This document shows positions 10,578 to 20,424 of a stretch of 64,000 bases of DNA, one piece after another. Location: positions 433,026,676-433,090,675 of the forward strand of contig NC_058521.1 of the NCBI RefSeq assembly GCF_904849725.1, read 5' to 3'. A program made the translations under genes and the position numbers. Below the pieces are notes generated by a model, which saw nothing but the letters and a program-made list of their open reading frames with translations, was not told the DNA's origin and ran no database searches. Each line of letters opens with the position of its first letter. The first letter of the stretch is position 1. Source of the stretch: Hordeum vulgare subsp. vulgare (taxonomy: Eukaryota > Streptophyta > Magnoliopsida > Poales > Poaceae).

Positions 10578-10979
10578 ATGCCTATCCCGCATCCTCGTCG
10601 TCGACTCGGCGGAGAACACCTGCTTGATCAGAGGGGCCATGTCCGGGACTGGGCTCCACCCGGCTGGTATTGGGAGGTGCTACCTTCCGGGGGACGTAGG
10701 TTGGTGAGGAGGCAGCCCGTTGTTGACCCGATCCTTGTTTGGTGGCGGTCGCATGGGCCAGTGACGGTGCCGAGGCTTCCGGACACCGCGGAGGTGGTAC
10801 GTCACCGTGTCAGCGAGGAAGACGAGCACGTCCGTCGCTACATGGTTGCATTGGAGGGCAGGTTCGACAATACCTGGCAGGTTCTTCAGGGTTCTCACTG
10901 GAGCTATGATCCTATGATGGTTCCTTCTCTTTGGGTGTCCACCGCCCGCGACGATACCCGTCGGGCGCTACGGTTCTAG
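10578..10979 (+). CDS. Unrecognised 133-residue protein in CACTA-1
   Basis: Open from ATG at 10578 to TAG at 10977-10979. The protein is rich in Arg, Trp, Val and Pro (…GWYWEVLPSGGRRLVRRQP…ILVWWRSHGP…) and has no domain I know. The strong G/C bias against its AT-rich flanks suggests a real coding exon rather than a chance frame. It lies about 400 bp before the B3-domain gene on the same strand and may be an upstream exon or partner of it, though I see no clear donor near its end. It is placed where CACTA-2 has its second gene. It could also be part of inserted, captured host DNA given the Helitron-type end at 10259. Confidence 0.5.
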   Translation: MPIPHPRRRLGGEHLLDQRGHVRDWAPPGWYWEVLPSGGRRLVRRQPVVDPILVWWRSHGPVTVPRLPDTAEVVRHRVSEEDEHVRRYMVALEGRFDNTWQVLQGSHWSYDPMMVPSLWVSTARDDTRRALRF

Positions 10980-11382
10980 CTGTATTAATGATGCTTTATG
11001 TATGATAGTATTCGAGGAGTATTAATTAGTGATAATATTCGACGATGTATGGACACAAGAGATCGATGATGTAGTCTTGCTTATAATTGAATGCATGCTA
11101 ATTTAAATACTACTTTATTTTACGATTTGTTTTTGCTTATTGAATGCTAAAATTAGAGAGCACTATGCAGAAATCTAGGAGCCCCCCTCCATCATCCGTG
11201 TCGTCGTCCCCGTCACCGACCCCCCTCCGACCTCGAGTCAGGGTCTATATTGTTTTATGCTATTTTACCTTAAATAGGGTATTTAATTAGGTCCTCCCTA
11301 ATACTAATGATCATGTTGCTATAAATGTTGTATGACAATGTTGTAAAGGGTAGTAATTGGTCTCTTCTACTGCTTTTCAGAG

Positions 11383-12040
11383 ATGGAGTTCTTCACGGTT
11401 ATACTTGAGAAATCCTCCAGGCTGGTGCTGCCGCACAATTTTGTGAAGATGCTAGGCGGCCATCGGCCACAGAGCATGAAGCTGAGGCAGGCCGGCAACG
11501 GGCTTCGCAAGCTGTGGGACGTAGAGGTGGTGTTCGACGCCGATGGCCGCATGTACCTAGATCGTCGCTGGAAGCAGTTCGTCCGTGCCTACGACCTGGG
11601 GATCGGGTACTTCCTTGTCTTCAAGTACGACGGCAACGCCACGTTCGCCGTGAAGGTGTTCGACACGACTATGTGTCGGAGGCGCTACCAGGATGACGAC
11701 GATGCCGGTACGCTCTGTCTCTTCTTCCTCTCCATTAGGCTATCTCTCACACCCATTTAAAAAAAAACTTTTTTGCATTTGGCAAGGCAATGGGAGCAGG
11801 AGCAGCAAGTACTGCGACAGGTGCTATGTCTATGGCAGCAGCGACTCTGGCAGCAAAAGTAGCAGCGACTCTGGCGACAACAAAAGTAGCAGCGACGATG
11901 GCCTCGCGGTGGATGTCCCACAGCTGGGCGACACGACCATGCCAATTGTGGTAGAGAAGTACATCCCACAGCCTGGCCTGGGGCTTCGCCGCTCTAAGCG
12001 CATCAAGATGATGAAGGAGAAGGTGAAGAAGCAGGAGTGA
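11383..12040 (+). CDS. B3 DNA-binding-domain protein carried by CACTA-1
   Basis: Two exons: 11383-11707 and 11787-12040. The donor is GCCG|GTACGC, the acceptor is GGCAAG|GC, and the phase-1 boundary is shared by both exons. The protein is 192 residues. Residues about 2-98 form a B3 domain: FFTVILEKSSRLVLPHNFVK, then a beta-strand-rich core with GNGLRKLWDVEVVF, the WKQFVRAYDLGIGYFLVFKYDG stretch typical of REM-type plant B3 proteins, and a closing FAVKVFD strand. Exon 2 encodes an acidic Ser/Asp/Gly-rich linker (GSSDSGSKSSSDSGD) and a basic tail (LRRSKRIKMMKEKVKKQE) that could act in nuclear import. B3 domains bind DNA in the major groove. No stop or shift is seen, although the neighbouring transposase is heavily decayed. 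It may be a captured host gene fragment or an accessory protein of this CACTA family; the sequence alone does not decide. Confidence 0.75.
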
Positions 12041-12429
12041 ATATCTTAAGAACCTGATGGGTTTAATCTTTATAGTATAAACCTTTTAAGTACGATAGTG
12101 TTGAACTGCTACTGCACTTTTAAGTATGATGGTGGTGTGCCTGATGAAATTTTGTGCATGCTCATGGATGCTCCTTGTTATTATGATGTATGATGATGCA
12201 TGATTAGTAGGACTTGTTATTATATATGATGATGTACGATGCGAGCATGAAGAGTTATTATATATCAGCGGGTGAAATGAACATAGCAATAGCGTTGGTA
12301 AACCAAGCACGAAGATAAGAGAGGACACTTATCTCTATTAGCTAGCTAATAACAACCTAAATTAACCCCCAAACTCCCTAAACCATCCACTTTCAAAAAA
12401 AACCTCAGCTGCAACCAGTTTCTGACGCG
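12041..12429. other. 3' region of CACTA-1
   Basis: AT-rich 3' flank of the B3 gene with several TATTATATATGATGATG-like stretches. From about 12301 (CCAAGCAC…GATAAGAGAGGACACTT) the sequence is shared with CACTA-2 at about 24516, marking the conserved right end of the family. Confidence 0.6.
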
Positions 12430-12645
12430 TGGATACCTTTTGGTCCCGGTTCATGTCACCAACCGGGACCAAAGGCCCTCTTGCCTGGGCTGCCCGCAGC
12501 GGCCACGTGGATGCCCATCTATCCCGGTTCATGTAAGAACTGGGACTAAAGGGGGGGGGGGGCATTAGTAACGACCTATTAGTCCCGGTTCAAGAACCGG
12601 GACTAATGGCCCTTACGAACCGGGACAAATGCCCTGCTTTCTACT
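12430..12645 (+). repeat. CACTA-1 right subterminal repeats
   Basis: Units of GGTCCCGGTTCATGT and CCAACCGGGACCAAAGG type, plus a run of 12 G at 12551-12562, ending in the inverted TIR TTTCTACTAGTG. Confidence 0.85.
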
Positions 12646-12649
12646 AGTG

Positions 12650-12962
12650 GGCCCCGGGTCTACTCCACACCATATTTCCAGTCTTACACTTTTACTTCGT
12701 TGCACTTTCCGCCTTCAGATCTCACTTTGCAATCAATCTTGAAGGGATTGACAACCCCTTTATAGCGTTGGGTGTAAGCTCATTTGTGTTTGCGCGGGTA
12801 CTCTGGACTTGACGCGATTCTCCTACTGAATTGATACCTTGGTTCTCAAACTGAGGGAAATACTTAGTGCTCCTGTGCTGCATCGCCCTTTCCTCTTCGA
12901 GGAATAACCAACGGAAGTTCAAGGGTTGGCAGAAAGGTTTCTGTCGCCGTAGCAGGGAACAT
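12650..12962 (+). mobile_element. Gypsy-type LTR, second part
   Basis: Continues the LTR broken at 4266. It matches, in reverse, the end of the gypsy B LTRs: GGGATTGACAACCCCTT, GCGTTGGGTG and GATACCTTGGTTCTCAAACTG. The exact 3' end is uncertain; similarity fades near TCTGTCGCCG (about 12944). Confidence 0.75.
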
Positions 12963-14349
12963 GCGGTCGTCTCTTCTAGATGCAAAGAGATGGGTCCCGC
13001 GCTTACGTGGTTAAGTTGTGGGTCCAGCGCCTAACAAGTAATGGGGACATCAGTTCAGATTAAGGGTCATGTCGTGTCTGAGCTATTTCCTCGCTCAAAA
13101 GTGTCGCACCAAGGCAATTCGGACGAAAGACGTCCCACTCCTTTCAATTCACCTGAAAGGTGTCGCATTGAGGGTCATATTCTGTACATTTTCAGCATGG
13201 GTAATAGTAGCTCCAATATTTATTTTTCATGTTCCTTCTATTTAGATTTTATGATTTCTATGAATTAGCAATGCGACGTATGATGTGTTCTGTTATAGGA
13301 TTAAATTTGCATACATGAAAACAAAATACGGTATATAAAGTATTCTGTATTTTCGAAGTTCTATTTATAATGAGTACATAAGTTCAGTTTTTTCATTTAT
13401 ATGCTATGTACACATGTCGTTTCTTTGATCATGTATATCTTATATCTTATGTTAGTCCTAGCAAAAATTAGATAATTGTCCGTAATCATTACCATAAGAT
13501 CAATACCGTGCAGCGTCCTAGCATCAATACAACATGGCGTCGTTGTTGGTTCTAGGATCATACAGCAAGCACGTCTCATAGTGGACAATTGCTTGATTTA
13601 CAGCAAGAAAAAGATGAACCCAGTAGAATCTATTTCGCAAAGAATACAAAGAGGAAGGTCATCGAGAACATTCCTTGCTGTTGCCTCCATACTGGAAACA
13701 ATCTAAAGGTCCTATCTATCCATCCTCTGTGTCTCCCACAGTGAGCATGTTCCTGTCCAAGCGTGAAAATCCAGTCTCCCATCAACCTTAAAGTTCTGTC
13801 GATGTAGTAACCCGGCGGTATCTTTTTCATTCCAGAAGATGATTTCATTCCCTGATGGTTAATGCATCAGAGGCGAAGGTGGACTACGACTGTTTGAAAC
13901 AATTTAGACAGTCGTACGAGGCTGCCAAGACAAAAAAATTATTATGTGCTAATTGGCATGCACGTACACTTTTTCATGCAGATGCAAAACATAAAAGGCT
14001 GTCATATTCTTTTGTTTACCCTAGACGTATATGTGCTTGGAGGATCTCAACTTCTCCATAAATTATTCTCATGCAGTAATGTCGTTCCGTATCCGGCAAC
14101 AACTTCTTGCGCCATCATGATCGGACCAATTTGCACACAGGAAACTCTCACCACATCAAGTGACTAAACGCTGTGAAGTTTGGACAAAAGAAACTCGATC
14201 GAAGGACAAGAAAGGAATGAGATAATCATCCACATGCAATTTGTCTAGTTACTCTGTCTATCCTCTCTTTATCCAGACGTCTCCATTTAGTCATCAAGTA
14301 TGCAATGCAGGCAAGACCTTGCGTGAGACTGGAACGGTAAATGAATTCA
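12963..14349. other. Unassigned DNA between LTR and Helitron
   Basis: No recognised gene or element. Short open frames exist on both strands (for example 13041-13268, 13855-14061 and minus 13848-13630) but none shows a domain or convincing splice sites. The stretch 13600-14060 is less AT-rich than its surroundings and could be relic genic DNA. Confidence 0.4.
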
Positions 14350-14638
14350 TCTATACTACTATTAAACAATCGAACAAGAATTACACTACAGACACCCCAT
14401 CAAACGTCTCAAAAAAAAAACCAATCAGCACCCCACGATTAATTCCACAGATCTTAATGTAACAGCCCTCGTTAATCCGCCATCTGGTGGGTGTACTTAG
14501 CAATTATAATTAGCTGAACATACTTCACCAACGAAACTTCCAATCACGCAAGAAAAAAAAGAGGAGAAAATGCCCAGCAACGTCCCCTGTAATCCCGGTA
14601 CCATCCAGCCACCAGCATCACGGGATTCGCCGTAGTCC

Positions 14639-15479
14639 ATGGAGATCTCCCTCAACGCGCTGCTAGGCGTGCAGCGGCACGGGCAGGACCTGGCCTACAG
14701 GCTCGCGCAGGGCGTCTCGGACCTCCTCCTCCACGTGCAGCTGCCGCAGCTCCCGTGGCCCGCCCCACCGCTGCCGCTCAAGCTCATCCCGTTCGACATC
14801 GAGCTCCCCGCCATGCCCTTCGTCGGCGGCGGGGGCGTCGACCTCCCCGCCGTGGCCGTCGCCTCCTTCGTCGAGATCGGCGGCCGGCTCGGGCAGGCGG
14901 GCTCCGACCTCGGCGCCTCCGTCGGCGGCGCCGTGCAGCAGCTGTCGCGGGAGATTCCCGTGCCGTTCCGCTCCGTGTCGCGGCCGCCGACCCCGCCTGC
15001 GCGCTCGCCGCGCTGCACACCACGCACTTCATCGGTCCGTGCGACCGTGCCGGTGCCGCCGCCTTCCTCGCTGCTGCCGTCGCGAGCCTCGTAAGAAACC
15101 GACTGCCTCGGGTCCTCTCCTTTCCCCATTCCGAATCCTCCCTTGACTTTCGGTGCGCTCGTCTGCTTCCACAAGGGCAAGGCGACGGAGTACGAGAGGG
15201 CACTGTTTCGGGCGCTCTCCGCGCTCGTCGGCGAAGACAGGGACACGGAGGTGGCCGTCGACCGGCTTTTCCAGGTTCCCTCTCGCGGGGGCTTTCATCT
15301 GATTTCTCCTGCCGATTTGGAAGGAGCCACAAAGTTGACTGGTGAAACTGAAGAACGTTCTTGCTCGTGTGTGACAGCTGCTCAGGGAGTTCCCCAGGGA
15401 TCTCATGTCCCTCAGGAGAACGCAGCTCATCTGCTTCTATGTCGGACGGCCGGACACATCCCTCGAATTTGTTCAACAA
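14639..15479 (+). pseudogene. Captured host gene fragment, three exons
   Basis: Exon 1 runs from ATG 14639 to 15090 (donor GTAAGA), exon 2 from 15176 to 15274 (acceptor TTCCACAAG, donor GTTCCC) and exon 3 from 15378 to 15479 (acceptor TGTGACAG, donor GTAAGC). The end of exon 1 and exons 2-3 join in phase 0, giving …AAAVASL, GKATEYERALFRALSALVG and LLREFPRDLMSLRRTQLICF. Exon 1 starts in another frame (MEISLNALLGVQRHGQDLAY) and must shift near 14975-14990, so this copy is broken. The N-terminal part is Pro/Leu-rich and looks like a conserved plant protein of unknown function; I do not recognise the family. The donor after exon 3 with no further exon is what a fragment cut from a longer gene would show. 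Strong G/C bias is typical of grass 5' exons. Confidence 0.65.
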
Positions 15480-16872
15480 GTAAGCTGACAATTTACCACA
15501 AGAGGTCTGGTTTTTATGCTTACAGTTTTCGTATTTAGGATTTTACCCAGGGATAGCAATGTCGTTTCTTTTGTGCATTGGGTGCGCTTGTGTGAAACAT
15601 TTCTTAGCAACACCCACTGAAACTTTCAGTGAAATACGATTTATTGATTTACTGATTTCTCAAAGGAGTTGTATGCCTGCTGTTTCCTCGCCGCCGCCAC
15701 ATGCCACCGCTACGGGAGCGCACAGAGGCGAAGGAGCGGCGAGCGGAGCTCACCAACGTCGATGGAAAGGCCCGGTGCTGTCGGAGGAGCTCGGGGAGAA
15801 GAGATCGACGATGGTGAGCTCTCGGGTCCGAGGTTGAAGAAGAGGAACGGGGCGAAGCTGCGTCGTGCTCCGGTTCGATCCAGAGCTCGAGGGGGTCGAG
15901 GAGGATGTCATGGAGCGTCTAGGCTCGACGCATAGGAGCGAGGCGGGCGGTGGCTGCGAGCTCACCGTAGCATGGCCATGACGGCGTTCGGCCGGACATG
16001 GGAAAGGGGGCAAGAGAGGAGAGGAGCTCCTTGGGGCGCGAGGCGAGGCGAAAAGGAGGCTAGGGTTGGAGAGACGCTCAGGGTGGCATTATCCGCGTCG
16101 GGGGAGCTGTTGGATGCTCGCCAGCGAGGGCATCCGTACGCGGACAGCTGTGGCGCCATGGCCTCCCCTGCCTCTGTCGGGAGGTGGGAGAAAGGCCAGC
16201 CTAGCTGGGTCGGGCCAGCTTGTACCAGCTGGGCCTAAGTGCCGAGTAGCTTTCTTCTTTTTATTTTTTCTTATTTTTTTATGCTTTCTTTTATTATTTT
16301 CTGCTTTATTTAATTCCAGCAACTATTCCGTATAGAAAAAATGTGTGACATGGTCCAACACATATCTTAGAGTATTTTGAATGATCACAAAAATAATTGG
16401 GCCCATTGAAATATGGTTGGATTTTTTCATGGAATTTAAGAGCACTTTTAAATGCAAAAATGACTCTGTTTTGATGGTGGGGTCCACACCAACATCGAGG
16501 GTGATGTTGTTTTCCTTAATAATAATTGTCTTGGATTATTCGACAATTGTGCAACATTTTTTCGGTGCTGTTTGGGGAATTATTTTATTGCCATATAATT
16601 CAAGTGGCCTTTTACGTGGAATTTGAAGAGAAATATGAATTTCAACTTGATCATATCCAATTTAGCAAAATGATTTGTTGTTGATCATGGTCTCCTTGTC
16701 TTATGTTACTCCAAACATTTTTTCCATTATTCCACTGAATACATTTGTTTCCAATTTTTCAATGGAGTGCAAGTAATGTGTATATTGTGTATGTTTCAAT
16801 ATTTTTGCAGCTATATATATAGATATACTAAAATTTTAATATTAAAAGCAATTTATAAATTATTCAGTTAGT
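15480..16872. other. Rest of the Helitron
   Basis: Intron-like sequence up to about 15650. A GC-rich block (15660-16240) is open in several frames on both strands and may be a second captured fragment in reverse orientation. An AT-rich tail runs up to the hairpin. No domain is recognised. Confidence 0.4.
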
Positions 16873-16899
16873 CGTGCGTTGCACGTGCATGCTAACTAG

Positions 16900-17356
16900 T
16901 ACTATCAAGGTAAGAAACTTTGGGATGAATAATGCTCCGTAGAGATAAAATCTATAGTGTTTGGGGCATGAACTGTTTTGTCAAGAGGTCTAATTATTCT
17001 CCAACTTCTAATTACATGTATTTTTATGATAATAATATTATATATTTTGTATGTGTTATTTGTGCACTTAATTATGAAAATGAATATTCAAAACCTCAAA
17101 TAAAGATTTAGTGGGCAAATGTGTACATAACTACAACTGTCAGAGCTATGCCAGTTGCAATTTTCATACATAAGTATAATTATATATATTGTTATCTAAA
17201 ACAGAACACAATATATATAGGATAGGGGATGTAGTTATCTCTCGCGGATGATATTACTACAAAGTTTACGCTCCCTATTTTGCAGCATGCACATATAAAA
17301 TATTGCTCTATTTATCTTTGGACCTACTTAAGAGGTACACATACATGGGGTGTGCA
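16900..17356. other. AT-rich DNA between Helitron and CACTA-2
   Basis: No gene or element is recognised. It continues on the far side of CACTA-2 (24875 onward). Confidence 0.4.
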
Positions 17357-17394
17357 TGACACTAGTAGAAAACAGGGCTACCGTTCGGCCCTGG

Positions 17395-17617
17395 CCAGCC
17401 CATTAGTCCTGGTTCTTTAAGAACCGGGACCGATGAGGGGTATTAGACACGGTTCGTGAGCCCAGGGGGCCGGCCGGGGCCTCGTGGGTATTGGTCCCGG
17501 TTCGTGTGGAACCATTTGTCCCGGTTCGAGCCACGAACCGGGACCAATGGTCCTCGCTCCTGGCCCACAATCTTTAGTCCCGGTTCATGTCACGAACCGG
17601 GACAAATAACTTGCCTA
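17395..17617 (+). repeat. CACTA-2 left subterminal repeats
   Basis: GGTCCCGGTTCGTG / CACGAACCGGGACC palindromic units, followed by promoter 1 (TATA at about 17619-17626, CATATATACCC). Confidence 0.85.
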
Positions 17618-18143
17618 CATATATACCCACCGCCGCGGCAGAGCACTCCACAGTGCTCTGTTTTTGTCGAGCCGGCGAGGGGAGGGCAATTGGGTGATCT
17701 AGTTCACCTCCTATGCACATGAGGTGTTCGATGAAATGCCTGAACCACACTAGTTAAGCTTTCTCCTCTCGAAACTCGACCTCCGAGCTCTATTTTCAAC
17801 GAGACTTGTCTAGATTTAGCGGTTCGTCACGCCCCGTCCCCGCCCCGTCTTCACCGCCGTCGATCGCCCGCGCCGATCTCGTCGCCGGCACCACCGTGGT
17901 GAGCCTCTTGTTCTTATCTTCTTTCTGAAATAAAAAAATTCTGACTTCAGATAGATACTTGTCTAATTTTCTTACTTTTATTATTCCTTGTTATTATATA
18001 GTGCGATGGTTTTGGTATCCGCCCCCGTCGGCACTCGTCCTGTCTATAATTTAGATGTGGTATATATTACCTTTTCATAACTATTTGGTTCATTTATTGT
18101 TTATGACAATTATGATGACCAATGTGACATATTTTTAATCTAG

Positions 18144-18413
18144 GAGATATGTGAACCGGAAATTCCAACCCACCTAGAAATGCTTCTCGAGAAGTTAACT
18201 TTGGTTGAAAAAGAAAACAAATACTTGAAGGAAAAATTGAAAATAATTGAAGATAATAATATGGAAATGGAGTTGCATGTTGCCGAGGTCATTGACGATC
18301 GCAAGATGAAGATCGATGCGATGCGGTTGAAGATGGATGCAATGCGCTTGAAGATGGATGAAATGCGCTTGAAGATTAGGAATATTAGAAAATATGCCAT
18401 TGATAAAAAATAA
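18144..18413 (+). CDS. Coiled-coil exon of CACTA-2 gene 1
   Basis: An exon opens after an acceptor (TTTTTAATCTAG at 18143) and runs 89 codons to TAA at 18411-18413. An upstream non-coding exon follows promoter 1. The protein is almost wholly charged and helical (LEKLTLVEKENKYLKEKLKII). It contains three tandem seven-residue units, K-[IM]-D-x-M-R-L (about 18307-18369), an exact heptad pattern for a coiled coil. There is no catalytic domain. In this place CACTA-1 has the TNP2 gene, so this exon is what remains of, or replaced, gene 1. Similar reading frames recur in Triticeae CACTA elements, often with a membrane segment after the coil; here the frame ends before any such segment. The first coding exon and start codon are not certain. 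Confidence 0.5.
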   Translation, partial: EICEPEIPTHLEMLLEKLTLVEKENKYLKEKLKIIEDNNMEMELHVAEVIDDRKMKIDAMRLKMDAMRLKMDEMRLKIRNIRKYAIDKK

Positions 18414-18699
18414 ATAAAATAAATAAAGCAAAAAAGAAAACAAAAAAACTAGGAAAAAATAAAAAATTGCCACCAACAGGGCCACCACGGCCTGAATACG
18501 ACTAGAAACCCATCCATGGGCCAGGATTCAGGCCCGCAGTAGGCCTAGAAGGCCCATCATGCAAAGCATTACCAAGTAGGCCCGTAAGCCTGCAGTGAAG
18601 AGGAGCTCGAGAGGGGTGCGGCAGTGGGGCTTATAAACCACTGCGCGCCCCTCTCAACTAGCGAGGTGAGACTAAACTTTGGCCGCGACGCGGGCAGCA
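18414..18699. other. Non-coding middle of CACTA-2
   Basis: A-rich sequence after the coiled-coil exon, then a block rich in GGCCCA motifs and a TTATAAACC…GCGAGGTGAGACTAAAC stretch that CACTA-1 also has at about 8964-9007. No gene is seen. Confidence 0.5.
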
Positions 18700-18917
18700 C
18701 AGGGGCCTTTGGTACCGGTTCGTGGCACCAACCGGTACCAATGCCCACCCTTTAGTCCCGGTTGGTGCCACTAACCGGGACCAAAGGCCGCCGCTTCCCG
18801 CCCTTTGGGCTGCTGAGAAGTGACCTTTGGTCCCGGTTGGTGGCACCAACCGGGACTAAAGGGGGCATTGGTACGGGTTGGTGCCACGAACCGATACCAA
18901 TGGCTTTGCTATATAAG
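18700..18917 (+). promoter_or_regulatory. Internal repeat array and promoter 2 of CACTA-2
   Basis: Palindromic GGTCCCGGTTGGTGGC-type units followed by TATATAAG at 18910-18917. The same order occurs in CACTA-1 (9030-9254), which suggests the array works as an upstream control region of gene 2. Confidence 0.65.
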
Positions 18918-19665
18918 CCAGCAGTTGTGAAAATTTCGTCAGTTTCTTCTATTCCTCCGACCATGCCGCGAGGCTGCCCGAGCTCGCCGTCGTCGCCCCT
19001 GCCCCCGACCACGCCGCCGTTGCCCGGCCCCACCACGCCATCGTCGCCCTGCCCCCCCACCACGCCGCGCGCCCTCATTGTGCCTCTACCGTGCCCCTAA
19101 CCGCCCCGTCGACGCCGTCGCCGCCCTTTGCCCCGTCAATCGCCATCGCCCCTGCCCCGACCACGCCGCCGTCGCCGCCCTCTACACCGATGTCGGCGCC
19201 GTGCCTCTCCTTGGTCAGGCCGGCGCCGCCCACCCTGTCCACTCCTTTTTTCATATAAATGATGATTTGTTTTTTGCATTTTTATAAAAATGTATATATG
19301 TATGTATGTTCTCTGTGCATATAAAAGTTTGATTTTTAGTACATTTGGCTACATTTTAGGTTAGTTTTATCTATATATGTTCTCTGATTTAGTACATTTT
19401 AGGTTAGTTTCATTTTTAGAAAAGTTTTATATATATAGGAAAAGAAGGAAGAGAAGGAAGAAGGAAGAAGGAAGAAAAAGAAAAGGTTTTATATATGCAA
19501 AAGTTACATTTTTAGAAAAGTATTATATATAACTAGGAAGATAACGAAGAAGAAGAAAAAGAATGAGAGGAGAAAAAGGAAAATAAGAAGAGGAAGAAAG
19601 GAGAAGAAGAGGAGAGGAAGAAGAGGAGAAATAAATAAGAAGAGGAAAAAAGAAGAAAAAGAAGA

Positions 19666-19754
19666 GGAGAAGAAGAAAGGAATAGAGGAGAAAGAAGAAA
19701 AAAATAGAATTTCTATTTTTTTCTTCTTTCTCCTCTATTCCTTTCTTCTTCTCC
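19666..19754. repeat. Perfect 44-bp inverted repeat, 1-base spacer
   Basis: The left arm (19666-19709, purines apart from two T) and the right arm (19711-19754) are exact reverse complements around T19710. It sits in a longer polypurine/polypyrimidine region (about 19440-19840), within the likely first intron of CACTA-2 gene 2. Confidence 0.9.
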
Positions 19755-19849
19755 TTTTTTTCTTCTTTTTTTTCTTCGATTTCTTCTCTTCTATTCCTTT
19801 CTTCTTTTCCTCTTTTTATTTCTTCTTTTGTCTTCTTATTTTTTATCGG

Positions 19850-20310
19850 GTATGTCGTTGTCGATATACCCCCTCCCGATCGAACTTCAACACGAGGGGG
19901 GTACCGATATACCCCCTCCTCGATAACATTATTTTCTCGTGTATATGTATGTCGTGACGTTGTCGATATAACCCCCTTCCGGATAACTTCGGCATGAGGG
20001 GCGGTCGATATATATACCCATTCTCGACCGTGATAACTTATACCACGGGAGCACCCCTCCTCGGCCCTCTCGCTCGACCAAAACTCTCGAGGACACCCAA
20101 ACCCTAGAGAAAAAACGATGTTGGTCTCCTACCCCCTCCCGCCGCGCCCCTACCCGACAAACTCTCTCGAGGCCACCCAAATTTACCAAGTTAAAAGAGC
20201 ATTGTCGTCGAGGCCACCCCAAACCCTTGAAGCGTTGTGTCGAGGCCACCCCAAACCCTTGAAGCATTGTCTAGGCCACCCCAAACCCTAGAGAAGCAGC
20301 GTCGAGGCCA
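19850..20310 (+). repeat. Short tandem repeats in the gene 2 leader region
   Basis: Repeated GATATACCCCCTCC blocks (about 19860-20010), then about three 33-bp units starting TCGAGGCCACCCCAAACCCT (about 20207-20300). No gene. Confidence 0.7.
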
Positions 20311-20424
20311 CTAACATGATTCCTTATTGTGATTAGCTAGCTAGTTCTACATTTGCCACTAATATATATCCATCTGTACCATGTTTGAATAATAATTGAC
20401 ATGTTGTAAATATTTGCAGAAACT

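Larger units (their letters stand above)
4267..12649 (+). mobile_element. CACTA DNA transposon (CACTA-1)
   Basis: Both ends carry the terminal inverted repeat CACTAGTAGAAA (4267 onward; complement ending at 12649). The flanks are GGA (4264-4266) and GGC (12650-12652), an imperfect 3-bp target duplication. The LTR on the left continues on the right, which confirms the insertion. Subterminal repeats of the CCCGGTT…AACCGGG type crowd both ends and are also present internally. Gene 1 is a broken TNP2 transposase (4945-8306). The second transcription unit, starting after a TATA box at 9247, holds a 133-codon ORF and a B3-domain gene instead of the Transposase_24/Ulp1 gene found at the same position in CACTA-2. 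Confidence 0.92.
14350..16899 (+). mobile_element. Non-autonomous Helitron with captured gene fragment
   Basis: Starts with TCTATACTACTATTAAAC preceded by A (14349). It ends with a hairpin (CGTGC-GTT-GCACG, 16873-16885), ten bases, then CTAG (16896-16899) followed by T. TC start, hairpin, CTAG end and insertion between A and T are the standard Helitron signature. No Rep/helicase gene is present, so it depends on another copy. The load is a three-exon host gene fragment on the same strand (14639-15479). Confidence 0.75.

Noticed and set aside
14755..15491. Minus-strand Arg/Ala-rich frames of 180-235 codons
   Set aside because: They are antisense to the captured three-exon fragment, whose splice sites and phases fit the plus strand; GC-rich DNA leaves such frames open by chance.
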